From: Ulota crispa
Lineage: Eukaryota > Streptophyta > Bryopsida > Orthotrichales > Orthotrichaceae
Assembly: GCA_963920765.1 (NCBI GenBank)
Contig: OY987244.1
Span: 28,562,358 to 28,626,357 of the forward strand
Direction of reading: 5' to 3'
DNA length: 64,000 nucleotides
The first letter of the stretch is position 1. The number at the start of each line of letters is the position of its first letter. Of this stretch, positions 12,765-22,528 are shown in pieces. Under the pieces are notes generated by a model. It was not told the DNA's origin. It did not search any database and worked only from the letters and a program-made list of their open reading frames with translations. A program made the translations under genes and the position numbers.

Positions 12765-13136
12765 ACAACTTACAAGTGTTACAAGTGAACTAATTTTGAG
12801 AGACCTATGAGTCACAAATTGATGCAAACTATAAAAACCTTTAAAATCGCATCAACAATTCAATAATGCTTTAAAAAATATGAAAAATATTGTATTACAT
12901 TTGACTCATATTTCTCTTTGTTTATAAATTGGACAAAAAGTATCGTCTTGTCTTGGAAAGCCCATGAATAGGCAAACCAATCCTTAAAAAGTCGCTTTTT
13001 GAGTAAACTACTTTACAGTTACAGCCAATATAACAAGGGTGACTAGGAAGACACCCCCAAACCCCAATTGCTAAGGAAACATTTCCTATAGTTCAACCTA
13101 TTAAATTTGAAATTATTATTAAGTTGAAATTTGAAA
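12765..13136. repeat. Left arm of a large inverted duplication
   Basis: This segment recurs in inverse orientation at 16475-17105. Shared blocks include CCCATGAATAGG (mirrored as CCTATTCATGGG), TTTGTTTATAAATTGGACAA and the hAT-like terminus GGGTGACTAGG with its flank. The right arm is longer because a 4-bp-TSD MITE (16739-17005) landed in it. Confidence 0.8.
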
Positions 13137-13247
13137 TAAAATCAAAACAATATTTTAGAGCACAACAGCATTTGCAAGTGTTCACTGCAAACATACAACA
13201 AATAAGTCTCATTTGTGACATGGTCAAGAGTTAAACTACAAACAAAG

Positions 13248-13502
13248 AACACCAGATTAGGTAATCTAGGCAAAAAGGAGGTACCATTTTGTATTCCACC
13301 TTAAACCCAAAAAGTTACCTTAAACTAGATTTGAAGGTATCAAATTTAATCTAAGCCACTAAGATTTTTTCCCTCACAAATTCCTCCTCTCAAGTGAGGG
13401 CATGTGTACCAAAAAAAAACCTTGAGCTTGGTTTAAGGTAATCACCTAGAACCTAAAAGTCCCAAAAAGTACCCTTGTGCCTCGATTATGTAATATGGTG
13501 TT
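13248..13502. mobile_element. 4-bp-TSD MITE, TSD AAAG
   Basis: Ends AACACCAGATTAGGTAA and its mirrored counterpart TAATATGGTGTT, with AAAG on both sides (13244-13247 and 13503-13506). The interior holds the family block TACCATTTTGTATTCC and an AAGGTAATCACCT-type core. Confidence 0.85.
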
Positions 13503-13889
13503 AAAGGGAATGACTAGTTTTACCATGTCACAAATGAGACATATTCGTTACATTTGCAATGCTTGTAGATGCAAATGTGCACTAAAATATTGTTTAAACA
13601 CATATTTATTATAATGAAAGAATGGGAATCTCTCCAAATAAACATGTTGATCTCGACCAAAATCGTCAATTTCCACTAAAATGAGAGTTTTTTGCTTGAA
13701 TTAAGTTAATTTAACATAAATCCTATCAATTTCAAGTCAAATTTGAAAGGTTTTATATCAATTCAACTTGATTCAAGCTGAATTGACCTAAAATCTTTTG
13801 TGAAATTGACCTAAAACTTTTTAATTTCAAGTTGTATTTCCTTTAAATTACCTCTCATTTCATTGGAAAACTCTCATTATAACAAATGT

Positions 13890-14146
13890 AACACCATATT
13901 CATTAAAATGGGAGATTGGGCACCTCTCAATATAATCATATTGATTGTGCCCTAAAGCAGGAATTTTTATTAAAAGTAGAGTTTTTAGCTAAATTGACAT
14001 AAGACCTTCTAATTTTAGGTCAATTTTAAAGGTTTTATTACAATTTAGCTCAAATCAAGCTAAATTGCAATAAAACCTTTTGTCAAATTTCCTTTCAATT
14101 ACCTTTCAATTCAATGGAAATCTCCCATTTTAATGAATATGGTGTT
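13890..14146. mobile_element. 4-bp-TSD MITE family, copy without clear TSD
   Basis: AACACCATATTCATTAAAAT on the left is mirrored by ATTTTAATGAATATGGTGTT on the right. The flanking tetramers differ, so the insertion is old or rearranged. It abuts the next copy. Confidence 0.7.
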
Positions 14147-14149
14147 AAT

Positions 14150-14397
14150 AACACCATATTTGTTAATTTGGAAAAAACGGGGGTCCCAATTTGTTTTCCT
14201 CTCAAACCAAAAAGTTACTTTAAAACCAGATTTGAAGGTATCATATTTCATTTGAGCTACTAAGAATTTTTCCCTCTCAAATCCCTCCTCTTTGGCGAGG
14301 GCACGTGTCGGTTTGAGGAGATCTCCTCAAACTTCTTGACTCACTTCCTGAAAGTCCCAAAATGTACCATTTTTCCCAAATTAACAAATATTGCAAT
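14150..14397. mobile_element. 4-bp-TSD MITE family, adjoining copy
   Basis: The left end AACACCATATTTGTTAATTT is mirrored by a decayed right end AAATTAACAAATATTGCAA. Inner blocks AAACCAGATTTGAAGG and TTTGAGGAGATCTCCTCAAA (a palindrome) are family hallmarks. Confidence 0.75.
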
Positions 14398-14661
14398 TTA
14401 AGTGGTGTTTTGTATTTTCTTTTATCTCAAGTTTACTAGGTTGGACTTTAGGGGGTGTCTCCGTAGCGAGCAGCAACTGGGGCCTGGGGGTGTCTCCCTA
14501 GTCATGATTCCCTATAACAAAACTGACGTTTGAAAGACCTGCAAGGCTGCAACAGCTTTAGAGTAAACAAATCGTTTCGTAGTCACACAGAAGAAGTTCT
14601 GACTAAGGCTTAAGGCTTTTTTATCAAATGCTTATCTTATCATAAATCTATTTTCTGTATG

Positions 14662-14919
14662 AACGCGTTATTCGTTAAATTGGAAAAACAGAGGTACCAT
14701 TTTGTATTTCATCTTAAACCCAAAAAGTCATCTTAAACTAGATTCAAAGGTATCAAATTTAGTCTGAGCCACTAAGATTTTTTCCCTCGCAAATTCTTCC
14801 TCTCAAGTGAGGGCACGTGTACCAAAAAACTACTGTGAGCTCGGTTTCAGGTAGTCACCTGAAAATTCTTCAAAAGTCCCAAAATGTAAAAATTTTCCCA
14901 ATTTAACGAATAACGCGTT
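14662..14919. mobile_element. 4-bp-TSD MITE, TSD TATG
   Basis: Near-perfect ends: AACGCGTTATTCGTTAAATT on the left, with AATTTAACGAATAACGCGTT as its exact complement on the right. TATG flanks both sides (14658-14661 and 14920-14923). 258 bp. High identity of the ends suggests a fairly recent insertion. Confidence 0.9.
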
Positions 14920-14929
14920 TATGGCTTCG

Positions 14930-15690
14930 CTGCGAAATGATGAATTTGTGGTGCTGCGAAGAACTGAATTATTTGAAGAGCTTGCTAGCAAGAGTGAGTG
15001 AGTGAGTGAGCGAGAGAGCTGAGTGAGTGAGAACCCCGGTGAGAACAGGGCTAGGGATCAATTCTGGCAGCGCGTGGAGAGAGGGAGTCAGGGAGAGAGA
15101 CCTGCAGTCAGTCTGCAGCAACATAATGCAACGCATGCGCGGCGGCAGCAGCAGCGAGCGAAGCAAGCTGCGAGTGGCGTGCGCCCGAAGCACGAGACTG
15201 ACGCCACGGCAGATCAGAGGACCCACCGTGACCTCCCTCAGTTCCCTCAGGGCATCCCTGAGTCCCCTGAGTCCCAGCTCAGTCCCTGAGTTCCTGCGAG
15301 CAAGGGGAGGAGGCCCGAGGCGGAAGGAAGGGAAGGGGCGAATCATGCGCAGCCTGGCTGATTGTTCCTGACGGTCAATGCGTGTGTGCCCACACTCCGG
15401 ACGGCTCGGATCCGACGCCAGCCCAACCCAGCCATTCAGCCAACTGGCGGGCGGGCGAGCGAGGGGAAGAGCAGGCAAGGGCAAGGGCAGTGAGTGCAGT
15501 GCAGTGATGGGGTCAATCAGGTCGAGTCTGTGTCGCTGCAGGCGCCTCTCATTGCACCCCCACGTTCGTTTGTACTGATCACTACTATGCTTACTACTAC
15601 TGCCTGTGGCCTGTGCTGAGTGTGCTCTCTCTCTCCTCTCTCTCTGCCTCCTTTGTGGCCCCAGCACAAGGCTTCATCGTTTCCTTGCGA
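14930..15690. other. GC-rich island of unknown origin
   Basis: About 760 bp, strikingly richer in GC and CpG than the surrounding DNA, bounded by 4-bp-TSD MITEs at 14662-14919 and 15697-16003. It carries GAGT-type short repeats at its left edge and overlapping long frames on both strands (232 residues on minus; 88 and 114 on plus). Their Arg/Ser/Leu-rich, low-complexity translations look like chance frames in GC-rich DNA. It could be a gene leader or promoter fragment, or captured genic DNA. No product is recognised. Confidence 0.5.
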
Positions 15691-15696
15691 GCCTTT

Positions 15697-16003
15697 AACG
15701 TGTCATTCATTAATTTGGGAAAACGATGAGTACCATTTTGTACCTCAGCTTAATCCAAAATATTCACCTTGATTTGAATTAAGGAGGTCACTTGAATCCA
15801 AGTTAATGAACTTTGTTCAAAATTTCAGAAGTTAATGAATTTTTATTCAAAAAGAGCTTGTTTATGGATAATATGGATGATATATATCTCATTTCATTGA
15901 AAAACAGTGAACAAATTCCCAATTCAATGAATATGGCGTTTTTTGGAAAAAAACCCAAAATCCCACTTTGTAAGCTTTTTCCCAAATTAACAAATAACGC
16001 CAT
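15697..16003. mobile_element. 4-bp-TSD MITE, 307-bp subtype, TSD CTTT
   Basis: Left end AACGTGTCATTCATTAATTT, right end AAATTAACAAATAACGCCAT, with CTTT on both sides (15693-15696 and 16004-16007). The interior, including the block TCCCACTTTGTAAGC, matches 48869-49177. Short frames on both strands inside it are repeat-derived. Confidence 0.8.
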
Positions 16004-16195
16004 CTTTCCTTGTTCCTCCTTCTCCGTGTTATCAAATTTAGCAAGGTTTCTGTGCATATAGAATTTGAACACTCCAATGTTGGTTTTAGAGGTTTTTGTG
16101 CTTGTAGTTGTAGGGGACTAGGGGTTACGCCGTTACATAGCAATCATGATTGTTACTTTGGGCAAGTTTTGGTCAAAGGTCAAGGACATGGGTAA

Positions 16196-16474
16196 AACAC
16201 CGTATTCATTAATTTGGGGAAAATGGTACAATTTGGGACTTTCAAATTTTGATATGAAGGTTTTAGGTGGTCTCCTAAACTGAACTTGACATTTTTTTTG
16301 TACATGTGTCCTCATCTAAAAGGAGAAATTTGCAAGGGAAAAATCTTAGTAGCTCAAACTAAATCTAAGACCTTCAAATTTGTTTAAGGCTTTAAGCCTT
16401 AAGGTAACTTTTTGGGTTTAAGTTGGAGTACAAAGTGGGACACTTAATTTTCCCAAATTAACAAATATGGTGTT
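16196..16474. mobile_element. 4-bp-TSD MITE family copy, TSD unclear
   Basis: AACACCGTATTCATTAATTT on the left is mirrored by AAATTAACAAATATGGTGTT on the right. The interior carries the family blocks GGTACAATTTGGGACTTTCA and AACTTTTTGGGTTTAAG. Confidence 0.8.
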
Positions 16475-17105
16475 TTTCATATTTCAACTTAATAATAATC
16501 TCAAATTTATTAGGTTGGACTATAGGGAATTTTTCCCTAGCAATTGGGATTTGGGGGGTGTCTCCCTAGTCATTCCCTTGTTATGTTGGCTGTAACTATA
16601 AGGTAGTCTACTCAAAAAGCACCTTTTAAGGGCCGGTCTACCTATTCATGGGCTTTCCAAGACTTTTTGTCCAATTTATAAACAAAGAAAAATGCGTTTC
16701 AAATGTAACACAATCTTTTTCATAATTTTGAAGCATTAATCTTCTTCTTTGTTAATTTGGGAAAAACGGTACATTTTGGGACTTTCAAGAAGTTTCAGGA
16801 AGTTTGAGGTGATCACCTCAAACCAAGCTCAACTTTTTTTTTTTACATGTGCCCTCATCTAAGAGGAGGGATTTGCGTGGGTAAAAATTTTAGTGGCTCA
16901 AATTGAATCTGATACCTTTGAATTTGATTTAAGGTAACTTTTTTGGGTTTGAGGTGGAGTACAAAATGGTACCTCTCTTTTTCCCAAATTAACAAATATG
17001 GTGTTATTATTGAATTGTTGATGCATTTTCAAAGATATTTATAGTTTGCATCGATTTCTAACTCATAAGTCTCCCAAAATTAGTTCACTTCTAAGTTGTA
17101 ACATG
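16475..17105. repeat. Right arm of the large inverted duplication
   Basis: Inverse copy of 12765-13136, including the hAT-like terminus and its TTGTTAT flank. It is interrupted by the MITE at 16739-17005. Deleting that MITE and one ATTA restores collinearity with the left arm. Confidence 0.8.
16739..17005. mobile_element. 4-bp-TSD MITE, TSD ATTA, empty site known
   Basis: The decayed left end AATCTTCTTCTTTGTTAATT pairs with the right end AAATTAACAAATATGGTGTT. ATTA flanks both sides (16735-16738 and 17006-17009). The left arm of the inverted duplication shows the uninterrupted GCATTATTGAATTGTTG, a direct view of the pre-insertion site and proof of a 4-bp duplication. Confidence 0.9.
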
Positions 17106-17143
17106 TAAAAAGATGAGGACACCTAATTGCCTTAAGAATTATA

Positions 17144-17391
17144 AACACCATATTAGATAAACTAGGAAAAAAGGGTGTCCCACTTTGTTTTCTCCCCCAA
17201 ACCCAAAAAGTTAAATTTGAAAGTATTAGATGCAATTTGAGCCACTAAGATTTTTTCCCTTGCAAATCCCTTCTCTCAAGTGAGGACACTTGTGCTTTGA
17301 GCTTGGTTTGAGGTGATCACCTCAAACTTTTGAAGGCAAATATGAAAATCCCAAATTATACTTTTTTTCCCACTTTACCTAATATGGTGTT
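17144..17391. mobile_element. 4-bp-TSD MITE, TSD TATA
   Basis: Ends AACACCATATTAGATAAACT and ACTTTACCTAATATGGTGTT, flanked by TATA (17140-17143 and 17392-17395). The interior palindrome TTTGAGGTGATCACCTCAAA is well preserved. Confidence 0.85.
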
Positions 17392-17395
17392 TATA

Positions 17396-18752
17396 ATGCT
17401 TAAATTGAGTTATTTTATTTTTTGAGCAAAGATATTTATAATTCAACTTGCCAAGATATTTGTAGTCCAAGATTGTTCATACTTTATAGTATTAGTTTAT
17501 AATTCATATGACTTTACAAGACCTCCTAAGCTCCTCCATTAAGGCATTAACATGGGCATTGTCATTCCTGGCGTTTTCACTCAAGATCATTTCAGTTACT
17601 TCTTGCTGTGACTTAGTTGTGACAAGTGACAACCATCCTTGCATGAAATAAAAGAGCAATAAATAATAAAAACAAAATACGGAAATAAGTTCTTGAAAAG
17701 ATTGAAACCTAGGAGGCTCGAGAGCATCATTCATGATGCCAGTTGCGGTACGCAACGAGTAGCTGACATTTGACATTTAGACCTACTAACACCTGATGAC
17801 TGGTTTTGAGAGCCCAAAACTGACATCAAATTATTCTTATACATTCGTTTTTTGTTTTATTCGTTGCTCTTTTTCTTACACGTCTCTGGCAAATTTTAAA
17901 AAAAAATCATCGAAACAAAGAAAGAAGGAAAACTGTCACCTCCGGAGAAAACCGACTAGATGGCAGTAACTTAGTACAAGTACAGAACTACTACAGACAC
18001 GGCGACACCGTGCCCTACACATACAAGTCTTCAAGTACACTACACCTCTCCCCACCCCAAATTGGTAAGAAAGAATAAAGAGCTTAACAGTTTGCAGACG
18101 CACCTTTTCCAGATTCCGAGTTTACTACTTTGATCAATTGTAGATAGAATGTCAGACAATCATATTATTGATATTTCGGAGTGCACTGAACTCCATCAAG
18201 TCAAAGTTTACAACTTGTTTCATTATTTCGCCATCCTCAAGTGCACTCACATATAAGTGAGAAATCGAGACTCTCTGGCGCCAGAGAGGCATGCCAAGCA
18301 ATCCACCCAGCAGGAGTCTTCGTCGTCGTCCATGGACAGTATGACCCCACCGTGCAGAAGCCAAAAGGCGAGTGGATGTATGTTGTTGCTGCTGCTGTTG
18401 CTGTTGTTGTAATAAAAATCTTATCCAATTATTCTGCTATAGTGATCTGATTCACCTTTTGTCACCCTTTGCTTTGAGTCACATGCTTGGTGCAAAGTGA
18501 TTCGAGCTACCCGGTCGGAATGTTTACAGTGGGCTCCAACGCATGGCGCTTCTAGTAAGGCACGAATTGTTGTCGTCTGAGCGAGTCAAGGGGAGCTTTT
18601 GATGTCGTGGTGGTTTGGCCGGGGTTTTTGCCTTCGACGTGGGGCCGAGCTGGTCGGCGAGCTGGAGCTTTCTAGTGCCGCAAGGTCGTCTCATTTCATC
18701 AGTAGTACTCTATCGACGTCGTACGTGGTGGTAAGTAGCTGGACGACCCGGG
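17396..18752. other. Upstream flank of the MYB locus
   Basis: Composition shifts gradually from AT-rich repeat DNA to more balanced sequence. A trinucleotide tract of TTG/CTG units lies at 18381-18410. Short frames on both strands at 18152-18450 and 18599-18835 have no recognisable domain and are probably promoter DNA. Confidence 0.5.
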
Positions 18753-18762
18753 GCATAAATGG
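18753..18762 (+). promoter_or_regulatory. TATA-like element upstream of the MYB gene
   Basis: GCATAAATGG sits in GC-rich DNA just before a pyrimidine-rich, AACAACAACAAAAC-containing stretch typical of plant leaders. If used, transcription would start near 18785-18795. This is inference from composition alone. Confidence 0.35.
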
Positions 18763-19739
18763 AGCCGCGCGCGGGGAAGTGTGCTCCTGCTTTTGCTTCC
18801 CTCTCCTTCCATTGTTTCCCTCTCATCAGCTCTGAACAACAACAAAACGGTAGTAGTAAGGTAGTGTACACTTGTCCTGGCTCGAATCTCCTCACCGATT
18901 CGCCCTCGAGAAACCCGTAGCGTCCGCTGTTCGATCTTCCGGATTCTTGTAACCCCCCGACGTTAAGCCACTGTGTTTCTTGTTGAGTGTGTTGCACGCC
19001 ACTAGCTAATTTTGTCACACTCGTCAAGCTCGTGGCTAGCCTGCGGGTGTCATCTGCGAGCCAGGCCGTTTTAAGGATGACATGAGCGATCCAACAGTGG
19101 TCAAGCTTATATGTGTTCAATTACAAGCCTGGTGCAGCAACAAGCTAGCGACATCACCGTAGACCTCTTCCTTCATGGGGCTTCCACTCTTATTCCGTTG
19201 CAACATGCAACAAACGCAGATCTGTTGAGTTCTGGAGACGGTGTTTCTGAAGTTTGGTTACTCTGGTACGTTGAATTGTGGTGCCCTGGATTCTTCTTCA
19301 AGCTCCGAGGGTTAGTCGTACGATATGTGCAGACAGTAGTTTCTAGTTGCTATATGGGAGATCAAACTTACAGTTTCCGAACGGAAGAAGCTTTACGGTG
19401 AAGGCACTTGTTGAGGTTTTCCTACCGGAGGAGTACGAGTTTGCTGCTGGACTGGTGTGGTATATTTAGTTCGAAGTTAGCTCGGAAAACAGGCGGCTGG
19501 TGTGCTGTATCGTTGGAGATGTAAGACAGGGTGGAAAGGAAGGGTAACAAATGGAGGTTAAGTTGTGATCTATGAGCGGCGACACGGTGGCAGGAAGACA
19601 TGAATTGCAACCATGAGTAATTAGGCTGTGTGGAAAACGACGTGATGAGACCGCTGCAGGTAGAGAGGGAGGAAGGTGAAGCAGAACTGAGAGCTGGATC
19701 ACTTCTAGCGTGGCTGCAAGGGCTGGAGTAGCGAGGACC
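18763..19739 (+). other. Probable long 5' leader of the MYB gene
   Basis: About 0.95 kb between the TATA-like site and the MYB start, more GC-balanced than the intergenic DNA. It contains several upstream ATGs opening short frames (for example 19111-19401, and 19710, which is in frame with the MYB start and would add ten residues). It may also hold a leader intron. RNA evidence is needed to fix its limits. Confidence 0.4.
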
Positions 19740-22528
19740 ATGGGCCGCCACTCGTGTTGTCACAAACAAAAACTGAAGAAAGGGCTGTGGTCGCCCGAGG
19801 AGGATGAGAAGCTAGTGCGCTACATTACCAAGCACGGCCATGGCTGTTGGAGCGCGGTCCCCAAGCAAGCAGGTGCGTGCACCACTGAGCTTTCTTTCCA
19901 CCCTTCCCAGCTAGACTGCCTGACTCCTGCTAAATGACCAAGTGCCTATGTGTGTATTTTTCTCCACTTTACTCCAAAATACGTTATAAGTGATAACCAT
20001 TTTATGAAGCCTCTACAGTTTCTAGAAGTTCATGTTATTTCCACAATACAATCGTAGCCACAACGTACCTTTGGCAACGCTAGTTCTTTCATACTTGTTC
20101 CAATGATACTTAAGATAGCTTTGAATTGCTTACCGTGGTCATCTGACCTTCCTCGATTCTAGAGTGAGTTACGACAAAGTAACGTTGCCAGGAAGGCTAA
20201 GTTGTTACATTTCCAGTTCTTACTAGCTTCTACGATAACTACAGTCATATTTTGCATATTTTGCAGTCTCGATGTTCTTGCTAACTACCTAATTGCTACA
20301 CATGAAGGTAGTTGTTTCTATTATTTTCTGTTAATTATCCCCAGCAGCAGTTTAGACTTCAGTAAGTAAAGATGCTAGGCTTGCTAGCTGGTTTGGCCGA
20401 TAATTCGATTAAGTTAGGAAGAGGACTGTTTTCTTGTCCTTTTCGGTGAGACGTTATGTTTGATTTTCTGCGTTTCCTGCCTTCAGAAACGACTCTGATT
20501 GATTAGCTTAGGGCCAAATAGAGCCAGAGGCTCTTCGTAGCAAGACCTTAGAAGTCAGTGCTGTCGTTATCATTGACAGATTCTGACTGATGTGCAAAGT
20601 TACATCGACATTCACTCTTCTTTCACTGGGGGGAGGAAATGTACTGCAGGTCAATAACACTAAGAGATCGGGCTAGTTTAGGAACACGTAACGTTACGCA
20701 CTGAAAGCTTGCTTCGTGATGCTTAGATTAGAGAGAAAATTAGAAGCCATAAACCACGAACTGATCCTGATAAGCGTGATTACTAACTTGGTTTCTTTGT
20801 TACTCATTAGGTTTGCAAAGATGTGGGAAGAGTTGCCGACTCCGGTGGATTAACTACTTAAGGCCCGATCTGAAACGAGGAGTGTTCTCAGCGGCTGAAG
20901 AGAATTTGATCATTGACTTACATGCAGCACTCGGTAACAGGTCCTCTCAATCTTAACACCTCATCTCCGTCTTGAATGTGCAATCACTTCCTGCCGCTCT
21001 TTTGATTAATTTGTTTTCTAGCCATCAACGTAATGTACATAAGAAACAGCCAACATGTCCTCTCTCATGCACACCAGCGCACAATCTACTAATGATTGAT
21101 TTCAGCCTGTTTCATTTGTTTGTTTCTGCGCTATCAATGCAAACACGTTCAGTCACTGATACATGCACACTGAACAAAAGCTTGTCATGATCGAAGCTTC
21201 ATAATTGATGATGCATGAACGCAGAGATTCGATTTGGCAAAGATCATGACGATCGATCATTAACTGACTTGAATGCGGTGTTTGATATGACGTTACGAAT
21301 GATCGATTCCTGCAGGTGGTCACAGATCGCAATGCAACTGCCTGGCCGCACCGACAACGAGATAAAAAACGTGTGGAACTCATGTATCAAGCGCAAGCTG
21401 CGCAGCATCGGCATCGACCCGGACACGCACCGACTGGTTGCTCCCGAGGCAGGTCTGCAGGCAGCAGGGGAGAGCTCTTCCATGAGCGGTGTGCATCCAA
21501 ATGATTTCCCTGCAACGTCGTTGTTCATGAGGTTCGGTGCCAGCAGTACCAGCAACGAGTTCAAAGCGCAGTCTCTCTTCCAAGCGCAAGCACCACTGGC
21601 GAATGCTATCCCGATGGAGGACGTGATGTACTGCAATCCAACCAGAACAACAATGACGTTGACGACAGCAGCTGGCATCCACCCGGGCAGCGGCCGGTTC
21701 ACCAGTGCAGATTCCAGCCGGGACGGCGAGCCCGGCCTGCTGGAGCGCCTGCTGGTCAAGAGCAGGCAGCCACCCAGTTCGCTGGCGAGTCCCAAGGCTG
21801 CTCTGACACCCCATGAATTATCAGCCCCCCCTGCAGGCCCTGCTGGTTCCCAAGCAGCTCTCGCACCGCCCCCTGCTGCCACTACCATGGTACCCCCCGT
21901 GTTCAACCCAGTCTTCTGGCTCCTCCAACCCGGCACCGCCACGTCATCCACCCCGTCACCCAACCCTGAGGTCGAAATGCGCCTGGGCCCCTTTTTACCA
22001 AGATCTGAGCGTTTTCCAGGTGGGTTTGTGCACGACAGAGGTGACTTGAGCTCCATGATTAGTCCCAACCAGCAAATCCAGCACCCGTCCAATATCATAA
22101 ATATGGACGCAGAACTCGACCATGTGGACGGGGACCATGGCCACCACATGTCCCTTAACGGATCACTGATCCAGTGGGAACCTAATCATGGTCAGGAGTC
22201 AGGTAACAGCAACAGAGATAGGAGATTATTAGTCTCACCTGATTGTGATCAGCAACCCCACTTTGACATGAAATGGCGTAGTTTGGAGCTACCCAGTCAC
22301 CTCCGCCATTGCCATGACGAGGCCTTACCTCCTTCAACAAGAGCTTTGCATCCCGAGGGCCGCCATGTCCATTTCAGTAGTGGACCCCTGCAGTCTACTG
22401 CACCAAATTGTATGAACTGGCAAATGCAGGTTCCTAGTGCAGAAAACATGTACAGCCAAGGCATGGCCGCTGCACCCATGTCACAGGAGCTTCAAAGGAT
22501 GGCTGCAGTTCTTGACCAGATTAACTGA
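19740..22528 (+). CDS. R2R3-MYB transcription factor (3 exons)
   Basis: DNA-binding transcriptional regulator acting in the nucleus. Exons 19740-19872 (133 bp), 20811-20940 (130 bp) and 21316-22528 (1213 bp) join in frame to 491 codons; introns of 938 and 375 bp have GT/AG ends in phases 1 and 2, the classic plant R2R3-MYB gene structure. The start gives the conserved MGRHSCC opening. Repeat R2 (about residues 14-61) has Trp at 17, 37 and 57; R3 (about 66-112) has Phe70 in place of the first Trp, then Trp89 and Trp108. [11 protein letters not shown] and the trailing [14 protein letters not shown] are family hallmarks. The opening and tail resemble the group of Arabidopsis MYB55/61/86 and relatives, several of which act in secondary wall, lignin or water-related programmes; this function is inference. 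The C-terminal ~360 residues are low-complexity (Pro, Ser, Gln, Met) and unrecognised. A strong shadow frame covers 21244-22149 on minus. Confidence 0.93.

Larger units (their letters stand above)
13037..14512. mobile_element. hAT-like element with nested MITEs, TSD TATAACAA
   Basis: The left end GGGTGACTAGGAAGACACCC and the right end GGTGTCTCCCTAGTCATGATTCCC are inverted repeats. TATAACAA flanks both sides (13029-13036 and 14513-14520), an 8-bp hAT-type duplication. Three 4-bp-TSD elements (13248-13502, 13890-14146, 14150-14397) make up much of its length. No transposase frame. Confidence 0.75.

Noticed and set aside
14969-15667. 232-residue minus-strand frame in the GC-rich island
   Set aside because: Arg/Ser/Leu-rich low-complexity translation, overlapping open frames on the other strand, no domain; long frames are expected by chance in GC-rich DNA.
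21244-22149. 301-residue minus-strand frame
   Set aside because: Lies entirely antisense to the MYB gene and is a codon-bias shadow of it.
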